From NCBI GenBank assembly GCA_964638595.1, contig CAZWYU010000036.1, positions 1-8,307 on the forward strand: 8,307 nucleotides of DNA. The letters are read 5' to 3'. Shown one piece after another: positions 1 through 7,377 of the stretch (the first letter of the stretch is position 1; each line of letters starts with the position of its first letter). Origin of the DNA: CAZWQR01 sp964638595 (GTDB lineage: Bacteria; Patescibacteriota; Minisyncoccia; Minisyncoccales; PEYH01). The position numbers and the translations under genes are program-made. A model generated the notes under the pieces. It saw only the letters and a program-made list of their open reading frames with translations. It searched no databases and was not told where the DNA came from.

Positions 1-255
1 AAAGGCATGCTTTTTATTTTTGATAAGCCTGGGGTTTATAGGTTTTGGATGAAAAATACTTTAATCTCTTTAGATATTATTTGGCTGAATGAAAATAAAG
101 AAATAGTTTTTATAGAGCACAATGTCTTGCCTTGTAAAAAAGATTATTGTCCAAATTATGGTTCTGAAAAGGAATCTAAATATGTTTTAGAAATAAATGG
201 GGGTTTAGCCGAAGATCTGGGTTTGAAAATTGGAGATATTGCAATTTTTAAATAA
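1..255 (+). CDS. DUF192 family protein, 3' part (cut by window start)
   Basis: The reading frame is open from base 1 and ends at TAA 253-255, so the 5' end lies outside the window. An ATG at 7 is in frame but is probably internal: family members normally have a stretch of residues before the Gly-Met-Leu-Phe-like motif that this frame shows at once. The visible part has the DUF192 hallmarks: a FWMKNT motif, then a hydrophobic LDIIWL strand, then a Cys-x4-Cys-Pro segment and a YVLEINGG motif. DUF192 proteins are small beta-rich proteins of unknown biochemical role, often exported or membrane-anchored; any signal peptide would be outside the window. The gene sits just upstream of the nusA promoter and runs in the same direction, but it is probably a separate transcription unit, because a good promoter follows its stop. 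Family assignment is fairly sure; function is unknown. Confidence 0.85.
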   Translation, partial: KGMLFIFDKPGVYRFWMKNTLISLDIIWLNENKEIVFIEHNVLPCKKDYCPNYGSEKESKYVLEINGGLAEDLGLKIGDIAIFK

Positions 256-258
256 GTC

Positions 259-287
259 TTGACATTAAAATTTTTATTTTCTAAACT
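259..287 (+). promoter_or_regulatory. Sigma70-type promoter for nusA operon
   Basis: A perfect -35 hexamer TTGACA (259-264) is followed after exactly 17 bases by TAAACT (282-287), which matches TATAAT at four of six positions, including the key second A and last T. The predicted transcription start is near 293-296, giving a leader of about 55 bases before the nusA ATG at 349. It is the best promoter match found on the + strand and starts just after the DUF192 stop codon. The call rests on consensus matching only. Confidence 0.65.
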
Positions 288-301
288 AAACTAAGTTAAG
301 G

Positions 302-326
302 GGTCCATTGAATTGGGCCATTTTTT
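302..326 (+). terminator. Hairpin with U-tract in nusA leader (terminator or attenuator)
   Basis: GGTCCA (302-307) pairs with TGGGCC (314-319), with one G-U pair and a six-base loop. An A and then six T (321-326) follow directly. This is the form of a small intrinsic terminator. It lies downstream of the predicted nusA promoter and ends 22 bases before the nusA start codon. It may end transcripts from the DUF192 gene, or act as an attenuator in the nusA leader. The stem is short, so its strength is uncertain. Confidence 0.5.
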
Positions 327-348
327 CTAAAATATTTAATTTAAATTT

Positions 349-1683
349 ATGGAAGATTTAAAAACTCTAGCTTCTTCTATTAATCAGATTGCTGAAGAAA
401 AAGGAATTTCCCAGGACAAAATTATTGAAGTAATAGAAATGGCTTTGGCCGCTGCTTATAAAAAAGATACCGACCGAAAAGGAGAAAACATACGAGCTAA
501 ATTTAATTCTGATACTGGTAAAGTAAAATTTTGGCAAGTTTTAGAAGTGTTAGACGATTCAATGATTTATTCTGAAGAAGAGCTCGAGCAATTAAAGAAA
601 GAAGCGGAATTGGAACAGGACAAACCAGAAGCAGAAGAAAAGCAAGAAAAGCAAGAAGAGGAGAAAGAGGAAGAGAAAGAGAAAGAAAAAAAAGTAAGGT
701 TTAATTCTAAACAACACATTATGATAGAAGAAGCCAAGGAAAGAGAGCCTAAAATTCAAGTTGGACAGGAGCTAATTATTCCTTTAAAAGCGGAAGCGAG
801 CTATGGAAGGATTGCTGCCCAAACCGCCAAACAGGTAATTTTGCAGAGGTTAAAAGAAGCAGAAAGAGATATTATTTATAAAGAATTTAAAGACAAGGAA
901 GAAGAAGTAGTTTCTGGTATTGTTCAAAGAATAGAAGGGAAAAATGCCTTTTTTGATTTAGGCAAAACGATTGGTATTCTCCCAGCTGGTGAACAAATTT
1001 CTGGAGAAAGCTATAGAATTGGCGAAAGACAGCATTTGCTTATAAAGAGCGTTGAGCCCTCCTCTAAGGGTCCAATAGTCATTCTTTCTCGGGTTTATCC
1101 AAAACTTGTTACTAAACTGTTTGAGATTGAGGTTCCAGAAGTTTCTAGTGGTCAAGTAGAAATTAAAAGCGTTGCCAGAGAAGCTGGTTTTAGGACAAAG
1201 ATAGCTGTTCATTCAACAGAAGATGGTATAGATGCCATTGGTGCTATGGTTGGACAGCGAGGCACCAGAGTGGTCGCGGTTATCAATAGTTTGAACGGAG
1301 AAAAAATTGATATTATAGAATGGTCAGATAAAGTGGAGGAATTTATCAGTAACGCTTTATCTCCAGCAAAAGTGTTGGATGTTGACATTAAAGAAAAGGG
1401 TCAGGCCTTAGCCATAGTGTCCGAAGATCAATTATCTTTAGCTATTGGCAAGGGCGGACAAAATGTTAGATTGGCCGCTAAATTAACTGGTTGGAAAATA
1501 GATGTAAAAATTGAAGGCAAAGAAGAAGTTATTCAAATAGAAGATGTTGAGGAAGAAAAAAATGAGGACAAGGAAACGGAAGAGAAAAAAGAAGAGAAAA
1601 AAGAGGAAAGAGAGAAGAAGGAAAAGAAAAAGAAGAAGGAAGACAAAGATAAAGACAAAGATAAAGATAAAGATAAAGAATAA
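349..1683 (+). CDS. nusA: Transcription termination/antitermination factor NusA
   Basis: NusA binds RNA polymerase and nascent RNA in the cytoplasm and modulates pausing, intrinsic termination and antitermination. Residues 1-60 and about 135-180 form the N-terminal polymerase-binding domain, including the typical MALAAAYKK helix. Between them (about 76-130) lies a Glu/Lys-rich insertion absent from textbook NusA. An S1 domain follows (about 185-250), then KH1 (about 255-335, loop GAMVGQRGTR at 298-307 and GEKIDIIEW) and KH2 (about 342-390, loop IGKGGQN at 366-372). The C-terminal tail (391-444) is almost all Lys, Glu and Asp and ends in six Asp-Lys repeats encoded by a hexanucleotide repeat. 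No acidic-repeat AR domain like that of E. coli is seen. The start is the first ATG before the conserved N-terminus; it has no Shine-Dalgarno sequence, only A/T-rich leader. The usual rimP and infB neighbours are absent: hppA follows 64 bases later. Confidence 0.96.
   Translation: MEDLKTLASSINQIAEEKGISQDKIIEVIEMALAAAYKKDTDRKGENIRAKFNSDTGKVKFWQVLEVLDDSMIYSEEELEQLKKEAELEQDKPEAEEKQEKQEEEKEEEKEKEKKVRFNSKQHIMIEEAKEREPKIQVGQELIIPLKAEASYGRIAAQTAKQVILQRLKEAERDIIYKEFKDKEEEVVSGIVQRIEGKNAFFDLGKTIGILPAGEQISGESYRIGERQHLLIKSVEPSSKGPIVILSRVYPKLVTKLFEIEVPEVSSGQVEIKSVAREAGFRTKIAVHSTEDGIDAIGAMVGQRGTRVVAVINSLNGEKIDIIEWSDKVEEFISNALSPAKVLDVDIKEKGQALAIVSEDQLSLAIGKGGQNVRLAAKLTGWKIDVKIEGKEEVIQIEDVEEEKNEDKETEEKKEEKKEEREKKEKKKKKEDKDKDKDKDKDKE
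1642..1677 (+). repeat. GAYAAA hexanucleotide repeat in nusA 3' end
   Basis: Six tandem hexamers of the form GA(C/T)AAA run from 1642 to 1677 and encode six Asp-Lys pairs (residues 432-443). The repeat keeps the reading frame, so gain or loss of units would change only the length of the tail by two residues each time. It ends a longer, almost pure purine tract on the + strand covering the nusA tail. Confidence 0.9.
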
Positions 1684-1747
1684 ATAAAACATTTAGGCCA
1701 TTCAAAATTAATGAAACACCAGAAATTAAAATAATTAATTTAAATCC

Positions 1748-3736
1748 ATGAATTTAATCTATATCCCCCTCCTAATTGCCATTCTTGATTTATTGTTTGT
1801 TTTGTCTTTAATTTATCGTTTGAAAAAAATATCTTCAGGAGGAGATGATATCAAGCAAATTGCTCAAGCCATTAGAGAAGGAGCTAAGGCTTTTTTAGGC
1901 AGAGAGTTTAAAACAATGTCTCTCATTTTTATTATAATAGCCATTGGTCTTTTTTTTCTCTATAGCAGTCTTCTGCCGGCTTTAGTGTTTTTGGCTGGGG
2001 CTTTGATTTCTAGCCTATCTGGATATATAGGGATGATGGTCTCAACTTTAGCTAATGTTAAAACCACCCATTCGGCCCAAAAAGGATTTTCTGAAGCTTT
2101 TTTAACTGCTATTTGGGGCGGTCAGGTAATGGGATTTTTGGTTGTTGGTTTAGGGCTTTTGGGGATAGTTATTATTTGGAGTATTTTTCAGGATGTTTCT
2201 ATTTTAGTGAACTTTGCTTTAGGCGCTTCCTTGGTTGCTCTTTTTATGAGAGTCGGTGGCGGTATTTTCACCAAAAGCGCTGATGTAGGAGCTGATTTAG
2301 TGGGAAAGATTGAAAAGGGCATTCCAGAGGATGACCCTAGAAATCCAGCAGTTATTGCCGACCAAGTGGGAGATAATGTAGGTGATATCGCCGGCATGGG
2401 GGCTGACCTCTTTGAATCATATGTTTCTACTATTATTGCCTCAATTGTCATAGGTGTTGTTGTATTTGGAGTAAAAGGCATTATTTTACCCTTGCTTTTA
2501 GCCAGCTTGGGCATTTTTGCTTCCTTCATAGCTACTTTTATTATGAGAATTAAAAAAGGCGCTGATAATGAAAATTTTAAAGTTCAGGCCGAAAGCGCTA
2601 GACAAGCAATGGACAAAGGAATTATGTTAGCTAATATTATAATGATTATCGGTTCATATTTTCTCATAGATTCATTATTTAAAAACATTAATTTATTTTG
2701 GGCAGTTCTTTTTGGTTTATTGACCGGTTGGATAATCGGCAAAGCAACAGAATATTATACATCAGAAGAAAAAGAACCGACATTATCTATTGCCCGAGCT
2801 TCAAAAAGCGGTGCCTCAAATGTGATTATTCAAGGGTTAATCGTTGGAATGAAAAGCACACTCCTTCCGGTTTTAGCTGTTGGAGCGACGATTGTTTTAT
2901 CCTATCATTTTGCCGGGCTTTATGGCATTGCCTTGGCGTCTGTGGGAGTTTTGGGAATTTTAGGTGTAAATCTTTCTACTGATTGTTATGGTCCTATCGC
3001 TGATAATGCTGCTGGGATTGCAGAAATGGGAAATTTAGGAGGACAAACAAGGCAAAAAGTAGAAGCCTTAGATGCTGTTGGGAACAGTACCGCAGCTATT
3101 GGCAAAGGATTTGCCATTGGGGCAGCTGCTTTAGCTGGCTTAGCTTGGTTGGCTACTTATTCTCAAAAAATAGAGGTAGAGGCAATTGATCTTTTAGATC
3201 CCTCTCTCTTAGCCGGTATTTTTATAGGAGCAATGATTCCTTTCTTTTTTTCTGCCTTAACTATGAAGGGAGTAAGCAAAGGAGCTTTAGAAATAGTTGA
3301 TGAAGTTAGAAGACAATTTAGAGAAAAAGTTGGTTTAATGGAGGGAACAGAAAAAGCAGATTATTATACCTGTGTTGACCTAGCAACCAAAAGAGCTTTA
3401 AAAGAAATGATTTTACCGGCAATTCTTGTAGTTATAACACCAATTTTAGTTGGCTTAATTCTTGGAAAAGAAGCAGTAGCTGGTACTCTTGTTGGCGCTT
3501 TGTCATCAGGATTTTTATTAGCCCTTTTTATGGCTAATTCTGGTGCTGCTTGGGATAATGCAAAAAAATATATCGAAGCCGGAAATTTGGGTGGCAAAGG
3601 ATCAGAGGCTCATAAAGCAGCAGTTGTTGGAGACACTGTGGGTGATCCATTTAAGGACACATCGGGTCCGTCTTTAAACATTTTAATAAAATTAATTAGC
3701 GTAGTCGCGTTAATAGCTTTGACTATGTTTGCCTAA
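1748..3736 (+). CDS. hppA: Membrane-bound ion-translocating pyrophosphatase
   Basis: This polytopic inner-membrane pump hydrolyses pyrophosphate and moves H+ and/or Na+ outward. The 662-residue length fits bacterial members, and many hydrophobic segments are spread along the chain. Diagnostic motifs are intact: DVGADLVGK (179-187), IPEDDPRNPA (192-201), DQVGDNVGD (205-213), GADLFESY (218-225), VGNSTAAIGKGFAIG (444-458), and the C-terminal GGKGSEAHKAAVVGDTVGDP segment (615-634) followed by FKDTSGPS. Ala449 and Gly452 occupy the positions that are Lys and Thr in K+-independent enzymes, so this should be a K+-dependent enzyme. Glu223 in the LFESY motif is placed as in Thermotoga-type Na+-PPases, so Na+ transport is possible; this is inferred from motif positions only. 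The gene has no Shine-Dalgarno sequence, lies 64 bases after nusA and ends 3 bases before tig, so coupled translation with tig is likely. Confidence 0.97.
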   Translation: MNLIYIPLLIAILDLLFVLSLIYRLKKISSGGDDIKQIAQAIREGAKAFLGREFKTMSLIFIIIAIGLFFLYSSLLPALVFLAGALISSLSGYIGMMVSTLANVKTTHSAQKGFSEAFLTAIWGGQVMGFLVVGLGLLGIVIIWSIFQDVSILVNFALGASLVALFMRVGGGIFTKSADVGADLVGKIEKGIPEDDPRNPAVIADQVGDNVGDIAGMGADLFESYVSTIIASIVIGVVVFGVKGIILPLLLASLGIFASFIATFIMRIKKGADNENFKVQAESARQAMDKGIMLANIIMIIGSYFLIDSLFKNINLFWAVLFGLLTGWIIGKATEYYTSEEKEPTLSIARASKSGASNVIIQGLIVGMKSTLLPVLAVGATIVLSYHFAGLYGIALASVGVLGILGVNLSTDCYGPIADNAAGIAEMGNLGGQTRQKVEALDAVGNSTAAIGKGFAIGAAALAGLAWLATYSQKIEVEAIDLLDPSLLAGIFIGAMIPFFFSALTMKGVSKGALEIVDEVRRQFREKVGLMEGTEKADYYTCVDLATKRALKEMILPAILVVITPILVGLILGKEAVAGTLVGALSSGFLLALFMANSGAAWDNAKKYIEAGNLGGKGSEAHKAAVVGDTVGDPFKDTSGPSLNILIKLISVVALIALTMFA

Positions 3737-3739
3737 TTT

Positions 3740-4738
3740 ATGCAGATTTTTTTAGATCAAAAGCAATCAGCTGAAAAAGAAGTTTCAGTTTCCCTAGACT
3801 GGGAAGAATTTTCAAAATACTTTTATCAAGCCGAAGAAAGTTTGATAAAAAATGTTGAAATAAAAGGTTTTAGAAAAGGAAAAGCTCCAAAAGATAAGGC
3901 CTTAGAAGCGCTTGGAGAACAAAAAATTATGAGTGAGGCGGCCAATTTAGCCCTGAAAGACCTGTATCCTAAAGTTATTAAAGAGAAAAATTTAGAACCT
4001 CTAGGAATGCCTCAAATTGAGATTGTAAAATTAGCTAAAGGCAATAATTTTGAATTTAAACTTAAAGTTGCCGTTTTACCAGAAGTTAATCTCCCCAATT
4101 ATAAGGAAATAGCTAAAGGTGTTTCCAAAAAAGAAATAAAAGTTTCTCAAGAAGAGCTTGATTCTTTGTATAAACAGCTTGAATCTTCTAAAGACAAGTT
4201 TAGCAAGGAGCAATTAGAACAATTGAATTTTAACAAACCTCAAGAAATGAAAGCTTTACTTAAAAAAGATTTGAAAAGACAAAAAGAAATGAACGAAAAA
4301 CAAAGAGTTAGAAATGAAATTCTCCAAAAGATAGTTGAAAAAATAGAGCTTGATGTACCAGAAGTTTTGCTACAAGCAGAGCTCCAAAGAGCCCTATCTG
4401 ACTTAAAGAACAATGTCCAACAGTCCTTGAAGATGACCTATGAAGACTATCTAAAGAAAAGCCAAAAGACAGAAGAGGAGCTAAAAAAGGAATTGAGAGA
4501 AAACATCAGACAAAAAATTAAAAGAATACTTGTTTTAAAAGAAATTCAGAAAAAAGAAAATGTTGATATTACAGAACAAGAGCTTGAAAAACAGGTTTCT
4601 CTTTTTAAAGCCAATATGGGAGAAAAGAAAACAGAGATTAATGAAAAAAGCTTAAAAGATTATTTTAGAGAGAGATTAGAACAGGAAAAAACCTTAGAAT
4701 TTTTAGAAAGTTTACTTAGTCCAATTATTAAACCTTAA
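3740..4738 (+). CDS. tig: Trigger factor lacking the PPIase domain
   Basis: Trigger factor is the ribosome-bound chaperone that meets nascent chains at the exit tunnel. Residues 1-120 form the ribosome-binding domain, with the L23-contacting signature GFRKGKAP (43-50) and the closing VAVLPEVNLPNY segment (110-121). Residues about 135-330 are the helical C-terminal chaperone domain; KIELDVPEVLLQAEL (201-215) is the recognisable arm motif. The FKBP-like prolyl-isomerase domain that normally lies between these parts is missing: only about 40 Lys/Gln-rich residues link them. The protein is 332 residues, against about 430 in E. coli. Both flanking domains are intact and in frame, so this is a true domain absence and not a frameshift. 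The isomerase domain is known to be dispensable for basic chaperone function in E. coli. The ATG begins 3 bases after hppA, and clpP follows after 16 bases. Confidence 0.93.
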   Translation: MQIFLDQKQSAEKEVSVSLDWEEFSKYFYQAEESLIKNVEIKGFRKGKAPKDKALEALGEQKIMSEAANLALKDLYPKVIKEKNLEPLGMPQIEIVKLAKGNNFEFKLKVAVLPEVNLPNYKEIAKGVSKKEIKVSQEELDSLYKQLESSKDKFSKEQLEQLNFNKPQEMKALLKKDLKRQKEMNEKQRVRNEILQKIVEKIELDVPEVLLQAELQRALSDLKNNVQQSLKMTYEDYLKKSQKTEEELKKELRENIRQKIKRILVLKEIQKKENVDITEQELEKQVSLFKANMGEKKTEINEKSLKDYFRERLEQEKTLEFLESLLSPIIKP

Positions 4739-4754
4739 ACATTAAGATAAAAAT

Positions 4755-5351
4755 ATGGCTTTAATTCCAACCGTAATTGAAAAAAAAGGTCAAAGAGAAA
4801 GAGCTTATGACATTTATTCTCGACTTTTAGAAGATAGAATTATCTTTTTGGGCGGCCAAGTTTCAGACGCTTTAGCCAATTCTATTATTGCCCAAATACT
4901 TTTTTTAGCCAGCAGGGATCCAAAAAAGGATATAAAACTCTACATTAATAGTCCGGGTGGTTCAGTCACAGCTGGTTTGGCAATATATGACACGATGCAA
5001 TATGTCTCCTCCCCCATCACTACGGTTTGCGTTGGCATGGCAGCTTCTATGGGAGCCGTTCTTTTGGCATCCGGAGAAAGCGGAAAACGCTTTGCTTTGC
5101 CCAACAGCGAGATATTGCTTCATCAGGTAGCCGGTGGCATAAGCGGAGAGGCGGCGGCTATTGAAATTACAGCTAAACAGATTCTAAAAATTAGAGATAA
5201 GCTTAACAAAATTTTAGCTAATCACACAGGCCAAGCTTTGGAAAAAATTCGAGAGGACACAGACAGAGATTTTTATTTATCAGCAGATGAAGCCAAAGAC
5301 TATGGAATTATCGACAAGGTGATAGAGTCTGCTAAACAGGTTAAAAAATAA
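4755..5351 (+). CDS. clpP: ATP-dependent Clp protease proteolytic subunit
   Basis: ClpP is the serine peptidase that forms a tetradecameric barrel and degrades proteins fed by a Clp ATPase (ClpX, ClpA or ClpC). The length of 198 residues is typical. The catalytic triad is visible: Ser98 in GMAASMGA (94-101), His123 in LLHQ (121-124) and Asp172 in DTDRDF (168-173). The oxyanion-side motif NSPGGSVTAG (65-74) and the N-terminal ERAYDIYSRLL signature are also present. The residue after HQ is Val125, where Pro is usual. The start at 4755 fits the family N-terminus; a weak purine run precedes it but no clear Shine-Dalgarno sequence. It follows tig after 16 bases, matching the common tig-clpP order, but clpX is not next; RNase Y is. 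The cognate unfoldase must be encoded elsewhere. Confidence 0.97.
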   Translation: MALIPTVIEKKGQRERAYDIYSRLLEDRIIFLGGQVSDALANSIIAQILFLASRDPKKDIKLYINSPGGSVTAGLAIYDTMQYVSSPITTVCVGMAASMGAVLLASGESGKRFALPNSEILLHQVAGGISGEAAAIEITAKQILKIRDKLNKILANHTGQALEKIREDTDRDFYLSADEAKDYGIIDKVIESAKQVKK

Positions 5352-5368
5352 CAAAATTTTCTAATTAT

Positions 5369-5393
5369 TTGCGCTTGATCAAACCGAGCGCAA
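5369..5393 (+). terminator. GC-rich hairpin after clpP (possible terminator or processing site)
   Basis: TTGCGCT (5369-5375) pairs perfectly with AGCGCAA (5387-5393), and a T-G pair can extend the stem inward. It starts 17 bases after the clpP stop codon and stands out in an A/T-rich spacer. No U-tract follows directly, so it is not a textbook intrinsic terminator; it could be a 3'-end stabiliser or a weak terminator. The rest of the 158-base spacer (5394-5509) holds only weak promoter-like hexamers before rny, for example TTGTTA at 5422. Confidence 0.35.
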
Positions 5394-5509
5394 GCCCAAA
5401 GCTTTACTTTTTAGGGAGTTTTTGTTAAAATTAAAATATTGAAGATTAATTAAACTTGGACTTCGGTTAAATTATTTATTTATGGTTTGGTTGATTTCCA
5501 AAATAAAAT

Positions 5510-7042
5510 ATGATTACCCAACTTACCCATTTAATTTTGGGCTGTGTTGGGGTTGCGATTGGTTCAATATTGGGTTACTTTGCCAGACAATCAATAGCTA
5601 GAAAACAAATTGGGACAATAGAAGAAAGAATTCAGAAAAAGCTTAAACAGGCAAAGGAAGAAGCCGAGGATATAATCGGCAGAGCTGAAAAAAATGCTAA
5701 AACTACAGTTGATAAAGCCAGAAGAGAAGAAAGAGAAAGGAGGTCGGAATTATTCAAAACTGAAAAATTTCTTTTAAAAAAAGAGGGTAGGCTACAAAGG
5801 GAAAACAGTCAATTAGAAGATCAGAAAAAAGAAATTTTTAAAAAAGCTGATGAGATAAAAGAACTCAAAGAAAACCTTAATCAGCTTATTAAACAGGAGA
5901 TTGAAAAGTTAGAAAAAATAGCTTCTTTTAATAGAGACAAAGCCAAAGAGGTGCTATTAGAGAAAATAGAAAGGGATTCTCAAAAAGAAATTTTACAAAA
6001 ATTAATAAAACTGGAGAAGGAAGGACAAGAAAAAATAGAGGAAAGAGCCAAAGAAATGATTGCTATAGCTATTCAACGATTTGCTCTCCCTCAAGCCCAA
6101 GAAACAACCACAACAACCGTAACATTGCCCTCTGACAAGATAAAAGGAAGAATCATTGGAAAAGAAGGCCGAAATATTAAGGCTTTTGAAAAAGCTACCG
6201 GAGTAGAGGTTTTAGTTGATGAGACTCCGGAAGTGATTACTATTTCCAGTTTTAATCCCCTGCGAAGGTATGTGGCCCAGCAGGCTATGGGGAAACTAAT
6301 AGAGGATGGCCGAATTCAACCTTCTAGGATTGAAGAAATAGTCCAACGGACAGAAGAGGAAGCTATTCAAAAAGCCAAGAAGGCTGGAGAAGCGGCGGTT
6401 TATGAAACAGGTGTTCTTGATTTGCCTCCTAAATTAATTGAACTTTTAGGAAGATTGCGTTTTAGAACCAGTTTTGGCCAAAATGTTTTGCTTCATTCCA
6501 TGGAGGTTTCTCTCTTAAGTGGAATGCTGGCCGAAGAAATGGGAGCTAATGTAAAAGTGGCCAAGAAAGCTGGATTGCTTCATGACATAGGCAAAGCAGT
6601 TGACCACCAGGTTCAAGGTTCTCATGTAGATATTGGAATAAAAATTCTTGAAAAATTTAATATTTCTCAAGAAGTGATTGATTCAATGAAATCTCATCAT
6701 GAAGAATATCCTTATTCAAATCTTGAATCCCATATTATTCAAGCAGCTGATCAAATTTCTGGAGCTAGGCCCGGAGCCAGAAAAGACACTTTAGAAAATT
6801 ATCTAAAAAGGTTAGAAGATTTAGAAAATGTAGCTAATTCTTTTCAAGGAGTAGAAAAAAGTTATGCTATCCAAGCTGGAAGAGAATTAAGGGTATTTGT
6901 AAGGCCAGAAAAGATAGATGATTTGACTGCTCATAAATTGGCGAAGGATATTTCCCAGAGGATTCAAGAAGAGTTAAGGTACCCAGGAGAAATAAAAGTT
7001 ATTGTTATTAGGGAAAAAAGAGTAGTAGAATATGCTAAATAA
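5510..7042 (+). CDS. rny: Ribonuclease Y (membrane-anchored endoribonuclease)
   Basis: RNase Y starts mRNA decay by endonucleolytic cleavage and works at the inner face of the membrane. The 510-residue length is standard. Domains in order: one N-terminal membrane helix (about 7-24), a long charged coiled coil (about 30-190), a KH RNA-binding domain with the loop GRIIGKEGRN (213-222), and an HD phosphohydrolase domain (about 325-420). HD metal ligands are visible: His329 in LLHSMEVS, the His358-Asp359 pair in LLHDIGK and Asp414 in AADQ. The linker motif KLIEDGRIQPSRIEE (262-276) is typical of the family. No frameshift or missing key residue is seen. The ATG is preceded by A-rich sequence without a Shine-Dalgarno motif. 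It lies 158 bases after clpP, so it may have its own promoter, and 45 bases before the HU gene. Confidence 0.97.
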   Translation: MITQLTHLILGCVGVAIGSILGYFARQSIARKQIGTIEERIQKKLKQAKEEAEDIIGRAEKNAKTTVDKARREERERRSELFKTEKFLLKKEGRLQRENSQLEDQKKEIFKKADEIKELKENLNQLIKQEIEKLEKIASFNRDKAKEVLLEKIERDSQKEILQKLIKLEKEGQEKIEERAKEMIAIAIQRFALPQAQETTTTTVTLPSDKIKGRIIGKEGRNIKAFEKATGVEVLVDETPEVITISSFNPLRRYVAQQAMGKLIEDGRIQPSRIEEIVQRTEEEAIQKAKKAGEAAVYETGVLDLPPKLIELLGRLRFRTSFGQNVLLHSMEVSLLSGMLAEEMGANVKVAKKAGLLHDIGKAVDHQVQGSHVDIGIKILEKFNISQEVIDSMKSHHEEYPYSNLESHIIQAADQISGARPGARKDTLENYLKRLEDLENVANSFQGVEKSYAIQAGRELRVFVRPEKIDDLTAHKLAKDISQRIQEELRYPGEIKVIVIREKRVVEYAK

Positions 7043-7087
7043 GTATTATTAATGCAAAGGTCGAGAAAATAACCATTATTTAAAATT

Positions 7088-7360
7088 ATGACAAAACAAG
7101 ACCTCGTTGAATCAATAGCTAAAAAGGCAGGGCTTTCCAAGTCAGTAGCTGGAGAAACCTTGAATGTTGCTTTAGATGAGATTGGTAAAGCATTAAATAA
7201 GGGGAACGAAGTAATTCTTACTGGTTTTGGAAAATTTTCTGTAAGCAAAAGAAAAGCAAGGATGGGGCGCAACCCCCAAACCGGTAAGGAAATTAAAATT
7301 CCCGCTACCAAAGTTCCTAAGTTTAAAGCAGGAAAAGCTCTAAAGGATTTAGTTAAATAG
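7088..7360 (+). CDS. HU/IHF family nucleoid DNA-binding protein
   Basis: This small basic protein is expected to dimerise and bend DNA in the nucleoid. All 90 residues fit the HU fold: N-terminal helices with the MTKQDLVESIAKKAGLSK start, a GFGKF turn (46-50), the beta-arm with GRNPQTGKEIKI (60-71) including the Asn-Pro that intercalates into DNA, and the closing VPKFKAGKALKDLVK. HU and IHF subunits cannot be told apart with certainty from sequence, but a short lone copy with a standard arm is most like HU. It follows rny by 45 bases without a clear promoter in the gap, so the two may share a transcript. A perfect 13-bp inverted repeat begins 18 bases after its stop codon. Confidence 0.96.
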   Translation: MTKQDLVESIAKKAGLSKSVAGETLNVALDEIGKALNKGNEVILTGFGKFSVSKRKARMGRNPQTGKEIKIPATKVPKFKAGKALKDLVK

Positions 7361-7377
7361 ATCGGCCTTTTTACCAT

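Noticed and set aside
1483..1692. 69-codon - strand frame rich in Phe and Leu over the nusA tail
   Set aside because: It is the complement of the Lys/Glu codon repeats of nusA, which gives a false hydrophobic protein.
2188..2529. 113-codon open frame on the - strand inside hppA
   Set aside because: It is fully antisense to the conserved pyrophosphatase core, and its translation is low-complexity and unlike any known family.
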